This document shows, one piece after another, positions 58,713-64,000 of a stretch of 64,000 nt of DNA. A model generated the notes under the pieces. That model was given only the letters and a program-made list of their open reading frames with translations. It was not told the origin of the DNA and ran no database searches. Origin of the DNA: Mucilaginibacter galii (GTDB taxonomy: Bacteria; Bacteroidota; Bacteroidia; Sphingobacteriales; Sphingobacteriaceae). A program made the translations under genes and the position numbers. The stretch spans positions 558,001-622,000 of the forward strand of contig NZ_BMDO01000001.1 in assembly GCF_014635825.1 (NCBI RefSeq), written 5' to 3'. The stretch's first letter is position 1. Every line of letters starts with the position of its first letter.

Positions 58713-59771
58713 ATGGCACAATTAAATTTTGGCGGCAGCGTAGAAAACGTAGTAACCCGCGATGAATTTCCTTTATCAAAAGCACAGGATGTATTAAAGG
58801 ATGAAGTAGTAGCGGTAATTGGCTACGGTGTTCAAGGTCCGGGCCAGGCGCTAAACCAAAAAGACAATGGCATTAATGTAATTGTTGGTCAGCGTAAAAA
58901 CTCTAAAACCTGGGATAAAGCCGTAAGCGATGGTTTTGTTCCCGGCGAAACTTTGTTTGAAATTGAAGAAGCTCTTGAAAAAGGAACTGTAATTTGCTAC
59001 TTATTAAGCGATGCTGCCCAGATTGAACTTTGGCCAACGGTTAAAAAACACTTAACCCCGGGCAAGGCCTTATATTTCTCTCATGGTTTTGGTATCACCT
59101 TTAATGAGCAAACCGGCATTATTCCTCCTGCCGATGTAGATGTGTTTTTGGTTGCCCCTAAAGGTTCGGGTACGTCACTGCGTCGTATGTTCTTGCAAGG
59201 CCGTGGCTTAAACTCAAGCTACGCCATTTTCCAGGATGCTACAGGTAAAGCCTTTGAGCGCGTAATTGCCCTGGGTATTGCTGTGGGTAGCGGTTATTTA
59301 TTTGAAACCGACTTTAGAAAAGAAGTATACAGCGATTTAACCGGCGAGCGTGGCACGCTGATGGGTTGTATCCAGGGTATTTTTGCCGCACAATATGATG
59401 TGTTACGCAGCAGAGGCCATTTACCTTCTGAGGCCTTCAACGAAACTGTAGAAGAGTTAACCCAATCGCTAATGCCACTGGTTGCCGAAAACGGTATGGA
59501 CTGGATGTACGCCAATTGCTCTACCACCGCACAACGCGGCGCGTTAGACTGGTGGAAGAAATTCCGTGATGCTACTAAACCGGTATTTGAAGAACTCTAC
59601 GAAAGCGTAGCCACCGGTAAAGAATCACAACGCTCTATAGATAGCAACAGCCAGCCAGATTACCGCGAAAAACTGAACATTGAACTTGCCGAATTACGTG
59701 ATAGCGAAATGTGGCAAGCCGGTAAAACCGTACGCAGCCTGCGCCCTGAAAACCAAGAAGTAGAAGCCTAA
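58713..59771 (+). CDS. ilvC: Ketol-acid reductoisomerase
   Basis: Isomerises and reduces acetohydroxy acids with NAD(P)H and Mg2+. The 352 residues, close to the short class I length, include the cofactor loop GYGVQGPGQ (about 38-46) and SDLTGERGTL with its metal-binding acids. GQRKNSKTW follows the second strand, where coenzyme preference is set. Between ilvN and leuC. Confidence 0.96.
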   Translation: MAQLNFGGSVENVVTRDEFPLSKAQDVLKDEVVAVIGYGVQGPGQALNQKDNGINVIVGQRKNSKTWDKAVSDGFVPGETLFEIEEALEKGTVICYLLSDAAQIELWPTVKKHLTPGKALYFSHGFGITFNEQTGIIPPADVDVFLVAPKGSGTSLRRMFLQGRGLNSSYAIFQDATGKAFERVIALGIAVGSGYLFETDFRKEVYSDLTGERGTLMGCIQGIFAAQYDVLRSRGHLPSEAFNETVEELTQSLMPLVAENGMDWMYANCSTTAQRGALDWWKKFRDATKPVFEELYESVATGKESQRSIDSNSQPDYREKLNIELAELRDSEMWQAGKTVRSLRPENQEVEA

Positions 59772-59917
59772 GGCCCCTCCTAAATCCTCCCCGGAAGGGG
59801 AGGACTTTTAAATTACGATATTAGCGTAATTAAACTAACAGAAGAGAGAAGTAAATGTCAACTGAAAAGAATTTCAACAGCAGCTCCCTCCCTCCCGGGG
59901 AGGGCCGGGGAGGGGCT
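59770..59917. repeat. Palindromic doublet straddling the leuC start (family 1)
   Basis: Half-elements at 59770-59808 and 59882-59917, inverted. The first begins at the ilvC stop; the second is translated within leuC. The leuC ATG (59855) is in the spacer. Confidence 0.9.
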
Positions 59918-61336
59918 ACTTTATTTGATAAGATTTGGGATGCACACATTGTGAGCAGCAATGAGGGCTTCCCTGATGTATTGTACATCGATACACATTT
60001 TATACACGAGGTAACAAGTCCGCAGGCTTTTGATGGCTTACGCGACCGTGGCTTACCTGTTTTCAGGCCGAAACAAACCGTGGCCACAGCAGATCATAAC
60101 GTGCCTACCTGGGACCAGCACTTGCCTATTAAGGAAGAGCTTTCGCGTTACCAGGTAGATATGCTGACCAAAAACTGTGCAGAGTTTGGCATTGAACTTT
60201 ACGGCTTAGGCCACCCCTACCAAGGCATTGTACATGTAATTGGCCCCGAGCTGGGCATTACCCGTCCCGGTTGTACTTACGTTTGCGGCGATAGTCATAC
60301 CTCAACCCATGGTGCTTTTGGCGCTATTGCGTTTGGTATAGGTACCTCGCAGGTAGAGCAGGTAATGGCAACCCAATGCCTGTTGCAGCAACGCCCTAAA
60401 CGCATGAAAATTGAAGTAAACGGACAACTTCAAAAAGGCGTAGGCGCAAAAGATATTATCCTGTATATCATTTCCAAGATATCGGCTGCCGGCGGTACCG
60501 GTTATTTTGTGGAGTATGCTGGCGATGCCATCCGTTCACTGAGTATGGAAGGCCGCATGACAATCTGTAACATGAGCATTGAAATGGGCGCCCGCGGTGG
60601 TTTAATTGCACCCGATCAAACTACCATTGACTATGTTAACGGCCGCGAATTTGCCCCTAAAGGCGAAGAGTGGGATAAAGCGGCAGCCTACTGGCAAACC
60701 CTTTACTCTGATGAAGATGCCGTATTTGACAGCGAACTGTATTTTGATGCGGCCGATATTGAGCCGATGATCACCTACGGTACCAACCCGGGTATGGGCA
60801 TTGGCATTACGCAGCACGTGCCCGAAACCTCAAGTTTTGAAACCAAAGAGCAAGGCTCGTATGCCAATGCTTTAAAATATATGGGCCTGCACGATGATGA
60901 ATCGATGCTGGGCAAACCTATTGATTATGTATTCATTGGTAGCTGTACCAATTCGCGCATTGAAGATCTGCGTGAGGTAGCAGCTTTCATCAAAGGCAAG
61001 CAAAAGGCCGAAAATGTAACTGTTTGGGTAGTACCCGGCAGTAAGCAAGTACAGCTGCAAGCCATTGAAGAAGGCTTGGATAAAGTATTTGAAGCCGCAG
61101 GTTTCCCCTTGCGAGAACCAGGTTGCAGTGCCTGTTTAGGCATGAACGAGGATAAGATCCCCGCAGGTAAATACTGTGTATCTACCTCTAACCGCAACTT
61201 TGAAGGCAGACAAGGACCCAATTCACGCACATTCCTGGCCAGTCCGTTAACGGCAGCGGCGGCGGCGGTTACGGGTAAGATTACCGATATACGCGAGTTT
61301 TTGCTGTCTGAACCGGAATTTCAAGAATTAGTGTAA
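59855..61336 (+). CDS. leuC: 3-isopropylmalate dehydratase large subunit with a repeat-encoded N-terminus
   Basis: Iron-sulfur isomerase of leucine synthesis, acting with LeuD. The 493 residues carry the cluster ligands in [11 protein letters not shown] and GCSACLGMN, and [11 protein letters not shown]. The enzyme proper starts at [12 protein letters not shown] (about 22). Residues 10-21 ([12 protein letters not shown]) are read from the palindromic half-element, with no stop in frame, adding about 20 residues to the ordinary length. Confidence 0.95.
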   Translation: MSTEKNFNSSSLPPGEGRGGATLFDKIWDAHIVSSNEGFPDVLYIDTHFIHEVTSPQAFDGLRDRGLPVFRPKQTVATADHNVPTWDQHLPIKEELSRYQVDMLTKNCAEFGIELYGLGHPYQGIVHVIGPELGITRPGCTYVCGDSHTSTHGAFGAIAFGIGTSQVEQVMATQCLLQQRPKRMKIEVNGQLQKGVGAKDIILYIISKISAAGGTGYFVEYAGDAIRSLSMEGRMTICNMSIEMGARGGLIAPDQTTIDYVNGREFAPKGEEWDKAAAYWQTLYSDEDAVFDSELYFDAADIEPMITYGTNPGMGIGITQHVPETSSFETKEQGSYANALKYMGLHDDESMLGKPIDYVFIGSCTNSRIEDLREVAAFIKGKQKAENVTVWVVPGSKQVQLQAIEEGLDKVFEAAGFPLREPGCSACLGMNEDKIPAGKYCVSTSNRNFEGRQGPNSRTFLASPLTAAAAAVTGKITDIREFLLSEPEFQELV

Positions 61337-61366
61337 TTAACAGAATTGATTTTCTAAATGACAAGT

Positions 61367-61795
61367 ATGGACAACAAAACACGGCAGGAATTTAATGATT
61401 GTACGAGTACAATTATTGGTTGTGCTATGCGTGTTCATACTACATTAGGTAACGGTTTTCAAGAAGTAATTTATCAACGCGCGTTAGAAATTGAGATGGG
61501 CTTAGCCGATTTGAAATTTGAGCGTGAAAAGTCAATGCCAATCATGTATCGTGAGGAGCATATAGGTACAAGACGAGTAGATTTCTTTGTTGAAGGAGAG
61601 ATTATGGTTGAGCTAAAAGCCCTTGTTCAGTTAGAAGAGATTCACTTAGCGCAAGCAATCAACTACTTGGAAGCATACCATGTAAGAACTGGTTTGCTTA
61701 TAAACTTCGGTAGCAACAGCTTACAATTTAAAAGATTATTTAACAAAAAGATTAACCCGAATTTAAAGAATTCTGTCAATTCAATAAATTTCTAA
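61367..61795 (+). CDS. GxxExxY family protein
   Basis: A 142-residue protein (145 if the ATG at 61358 is used) of the GxxExxY family, related in fold to PD-(D/E)XK nucleases. The hallmark [13 protein letters not shown] gives G-x-x-E-x-x-Y, and the later [16 protein letters not shown] matches the acidic/Lys core (D-x(n)-E-x-K). [13 protein letters not shown] follows. No function is established for the family. It is inserted between leuC and leuD, in the same direction and with short gaps. Confidence 0.9.
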   Translation: MDNKTRQEFNDCTSTIIGCAMRVHTTLGNGFQEVIYQRALEIEMGLADLKFEREKSMPIMYREEHIGTRRVDFFVEGEIMVELKALVQLEEIHLAQAINYLEAYHVRTGLLINFGSNSLQFKRLFNKKINPNLKNSVNSINF

Positions 61796-61812
61796 AATTC
61801 CGGTTCAGACGT

Positions 61813-62400
61813 ATGGCAACCAAAATATTTAAACACTTACAAACCTCGGTAGTTCCGCTACCTATCGAAAATATAGATACCGATCAGATCATTCCGGCGC
61901 GGTTCCTAAAGGCTACTACACGTGATGGGTTTGGCAATAACCTTTTTCGCGACTGGCGTTTTGATAATGAGGGAAATCCAAAGCAGGATTTCGTACTCAA
62001 CCACCCCACCTACTCGGGTAAGATCCTGGTAGCGGGTAAAAACTTCGGTTGCGGCAGCAGTCGCGAACATGCGGCCTGGGCCATTGCCGATTATGGCTTT
62101 GATGTAGTAGTAAGCAGCTTTTTTGCCGATATTTTTAAAGGTAATGCTTTAAACAATGGCCTACTGCCCATCCAGGTGAGCGATGAATTTTTAAAGAAAT
62201 TATTCGAGGTAGTTTTTGAAGATGCTAACGCCGAGGTAGAGGTCGATCTGGAAAATCAGTATATCCGCATTGCCAAAACCGACGACCAGGAAAGCTTTGA
62301 GATCAATCCATACAAAAAAGCTTGTATGACCAATGGCTATGATGACATTGATTACATTTTAAGCAAGAAGGAGCTGATAACAGAGTTCGAAAATAAATAG
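61813..62400 (+). CDS. leuD: 3-isopropylmalate dehydratase small subunit
   Basis: Swivel-domain partner of LeuC. The 195 residues show [14 protein letters not shown] near the N-terminus and [14 protein letters not shown] (about 76-89), which contact the substrate. Follows the GxxExxY gene by 17 bases. Normal length; no repeat insertion. Confidence 0.97.
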   Translation: MATKIFKHLQTSVVPLPIENIDTDQIIPARFLKATTRDGFGNNLFRDWRFDNEGNPKQDFVLNHPTYSGKILVAGKNFGCGSSREHAAWAIADYGFDVVVSSFFADIFKGNALNNGLLPIQVSDEFLKKLFEVVFEDANAEVEVDLENQYIRIAKTDDQESFEINPYKKACMTNGYDDIDYILSKKELITEFENK

Positions 62401-62411
62401 ATAAAATTAAA

Positions 62412-62502
62412 TGTCATTGCGAGCGATAGCGTGGCAATCTCCTGCGATTCGGTAACCAAGCGCATGAAGATTGCCACGTCGCTATCGCTCCTCGCAATGA
62501 CA
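62412..62502. repeat. Hairpin element before leuB (family 2)
   Basis: ATGTCATTGCGAGCGATAGC at one end matches the reverse complement of the other end (GCTATCGCTCCTCGCAATGACAT), with one short insertion. GTGGCAATCT/AGATTGCCAC are also paired. About 91 bases. Confidence 0.85.
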
Positions 62503-62517
62503 TATTTTTAAATTGCA

Positions 62518-63600
62518 ATGGGTATTAAAAAACACATATTAGTCATCCCCGGCGATGGCATTGGTCCCGAGGTTACCACCTGGGGTAAGGCAGTTTTAGA
62601 GCATATTGCTCAAGCCTATGGTCATGAGTTTACTTATGACGAAGCTTTGATGGGTCATGCCGGCATCGAGGCTACAGGCAGTCCGCTGCCCGACGAAACA
62701 TTGGAAAAAGCCAAAGCCAGCGATGCTATTTTATTCGGAGCTATAGGCCATATTAAATACGACGACGACCCATCGGCAAAGGTTCGTCCGGAGCAAGGAT
62801 TGTTAAAGATCCGCAAGGAATTGGGCTTATATGCAAATCTACGCCCCATCATGCTTTTTGATGAACTACTGGATGCATCAAGCCTTAAGCCTGCCGTTTT
62901 GCAAGGTACCGATATCCTGTTTTTCCGCGAATTGACCGGCGACGTTTATTTTGGCGAGAAAAACCGCAGCGAAGACCGCAACACGGCATCCGACCTCATG
63001 ATCTATCACCGTTACGAGGTAGAGCGCATTGCTCATAAAGCTTTTGAAGCCGCCCGTTTACGTAGTAAACGTTTATGTTCGGTAGACAAGGCCAACGTTT
63101 TAGAATCATCACGCCTATGGCGCGAGGTAGTACAGGAACTGGCCAAACAATACCCCGATGTGGAAACCGAGCATATGTTTATAGACAATGCGGCCATGCA
63201 GCTGGTAAAGAACCCTAAAAAGTTTGATGTGGTTTTAACTGCTAATTTATTTGGCGATATATTAACTGATGAAGCCTCGCAAATTGCTGGCTCCATGGGT
63301 ATGCTGGCCTCAGCCTCTATTGGTGATGGTACAGGCTTTTTTGAACCTATCCACGGTTCGGCACATGATATTGCCGGGCAAAACAAAGCTAATCCGCTGG
63401 CTTCTATCCTATCGGTCGCCCTAATGCTGGAGATTAGCTTCGGCCTGAAAGAGGAAGCCAAAAGCATCACCACCGCTATTGACAAGGTATTGAAAGCAGG
63501 TTACCGCACCGGCGATATTGCCGATACACATACCGAAGCTGACAAGGTATTAGGTACCGAAGCAATGGGCAAAATGGTATTGCAGTTTTTAGCGACGTAA
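62518..63600 (+). CDS. leuB: 3-isopropylmalate dehydrogenase
   Basis: Oxidatively decarboxylates 3-isopropylmalate with NAD+. The 360 residues include GDGIGPEV (12-19), the substrate-binding ELTGDVYFGEK, YEVERIAHKAFE and the metal-binding NLFGDILTDEASQIAGS. Closely flanked on both sides by copies of the family 2 hairpin element. leuA is not seen; it may lie beyond the window. Confidence 0.97.
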   Translation: MGIKKHILVIPGDGIGPEVTTWGKAVLEHIAQAYGHEFTYDEALMGHAGIEATGSPLPDETLEKAKASDAILFGAIGHIKYDDDPSAKVRPEQGLLKIRKELGLYANLRPIMLFDELLDASSLKPAVLQGTDILFFRELTGDVYFGEKNRSEDRNTASDLMIYHRYEVERIAHKAFEAARLRSKRLCSVDKANVLESSRLWREVVQELAKQYPDVETEHMFIDNAAMQLVKNPKKFDVVLTANLFGDILTDEASQIAGSMGMLASASIGDGTGFFEPIHGSAHDIAGQNKANPLASILSVALMLEISFGLKEEAKSITTAIDKVLKAGYRTGDIADTHTEADKVLGTEAMGKMVLQFLAT

Positions 63601-63615
63601 CATTGAGAAATATTA

Positions 63616-63705
63616 TGTCATTGCGAGGAGCGATAGCGACGTGGCAATCTCTTAACGCTTAGTTACCTGCATGCAGGAGATTGCCACGCTGTCGCTCGCA
63701 ATGAC
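63616..63705. repeat. Hairpin element after leuB, inverted copy (family 2)
   Basis: Reverse-complement orientation of the element at 62412-62502, with matching 5' and 3' arms (TGTCATTGCGAGGAGCGATA and CGCTCGCAATGACG) and a different loop. Confidence 0.85.
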
Positions 63706-63740
63706 GTATTTACATTATAACACTAAACACTTTAATTAAA

Positions 63741-63774
63741 GTCCTCCCTACCGGGGAGGATTTAGGAGGGGCTT
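63741..63774. repeat. Half-element directly before the methyltransferase start (family 1)
   Basis: AGTCCTCCCTACCGGGGAGG core and a TTTAGGAGGGGCTT tail that ends one base before the ATG, giving an AGGAGG match at a usable spacing. Confidence 0.85.
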
Positions 63775-64000
63775 ATGAAATGGAACGCAGATTTATACGA
63801 TGACAAGCATAGTTTTGTATCACAGTTTGGCACCAGTGTGCTCGAACTGCTGGACGCAAAACCGGGCGAAACTATTTTAGATATAGGTTGCGGAACGGGA
63901 GACCTGACCAAAAAGATCAAGGATTTAGGCACCGAGGTTACCGGCAACGACTACTCGCCCGAAATGATAGCACAAGCTCGCTTCAAGTACCCCGATATAA
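63775..64000 (+). CDS. Class I SAM-dependent methyltransferase, partial at window end
   Basis: Only the first 75 residues are in the window. The SAM-binding loop is ILDIGCGTGDLT (about 34-45), followed by an acidic second strand (TGNDYSPEM), typical of class I methyltransferases. The N-terminus MKWNADLYDDKHSFVSQFG resembles small-molecule methyltransferases such as the trans-aconitate type. It continues past 64000. The substrate cannot be assigned. Confidence 0.85.
   Translation, partial: MKWNADLYDDKHSFVSQFGTSVLELLDAKPGETILDIGCGTGDLTKKIKDLGTEVTGNDYSPEMIAQARFKYPDI

Overview
The window looks like chromosome of a Bacteroidota member of the Sphingobacteriaceae (Mucilaginibacter/Pedobacter-like). 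Pointers are a DUF5686 outer-membrane protein with a carboxypeptidase-type N-terminal domain, a short histone H1-like protein, many lipoproteins with a 'xxxC' lipobox, FtsZ ending in FLHDNVD, a serine palmitoyltransferase-like enzyme, a TAnnTTTG-type -7 element before atpD, and an atpD-atpC pair separated from other ATP synthase genes. This assignment is inference from gene content; no rRNA gene is present.

Layout. 1-9.3 kb: ligA, the DUF5686 protein, dapA, H1-like gene, serine palmitoyltransferase-like gene and an acyltransferase. 9.3-12.1 kb: serine hydrolase and two unknown genes. 12.2-28.6 kb (minus strand): a nearly complete division and cell-wall (dcw) cluster in the order mraZ-rsmH-ftsL-ftsI-murE-[S23 four-helix gene]-mraY-murD-ftsW-murG-murC-ftsQ-ftsA-ftsZ, with a likely MraZ operator upstream. 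29-36.5 kb: an accessory stretch with purU, two lipocalin-like lipoproteins, yceH, a DMT permease, a GH11 xylanase lipoprotein, an FGE-fold lipoprotein and two paralogous 60-residue Cys4 proteins. 36.5-47.5 kb: CocE-type hydrolase, pgk, gap, a polytopic membrane protein, obgE, adk, tRNA-Arg(ACG), peroxiredoxin. 47.6-53.4 kb: quinone oxidoreductase, SGNH lipoprotein, FadL-type porin, atpD, atpC. 54.3-64 kb: ilvD-ilvB-ilvN-ilvC-leuC-[GxxExxY gene]-leuD-leuB, then a methyltransferase cut by the window end.

How the genes work together. dapA supplies the diaminopimelate route and MurE carries the DNPR signature of meso-DAP ligases, so the dcw cluster makes DAP-type peptidoglycan precursors, exports and crosslinks them, and builds the FtsZ/FtsA/FtsQ/FtsL/FtsW/FtsI divisome. 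The ilv-leu operon covers valine/isoleucine synthesis and the leucine branch after LeuA.

The most unusual content is the dense set of small palindromic repeats. A GC-rich family, usually in inverted doublets, lies between operon genes. In four genes (murD, a lipoprotein, ilvN, leuC) the doublet straddles the start codon, so that one half is translated in frame as an N-terminal extension. At least four other dispersed repeat families are present. Two small stand-alone gene families, S23/four-helix-bundle and GxxExxY, sit inside the mur and leu operons. I see no CRISPR array, prophage, transposase or recognised defence system.
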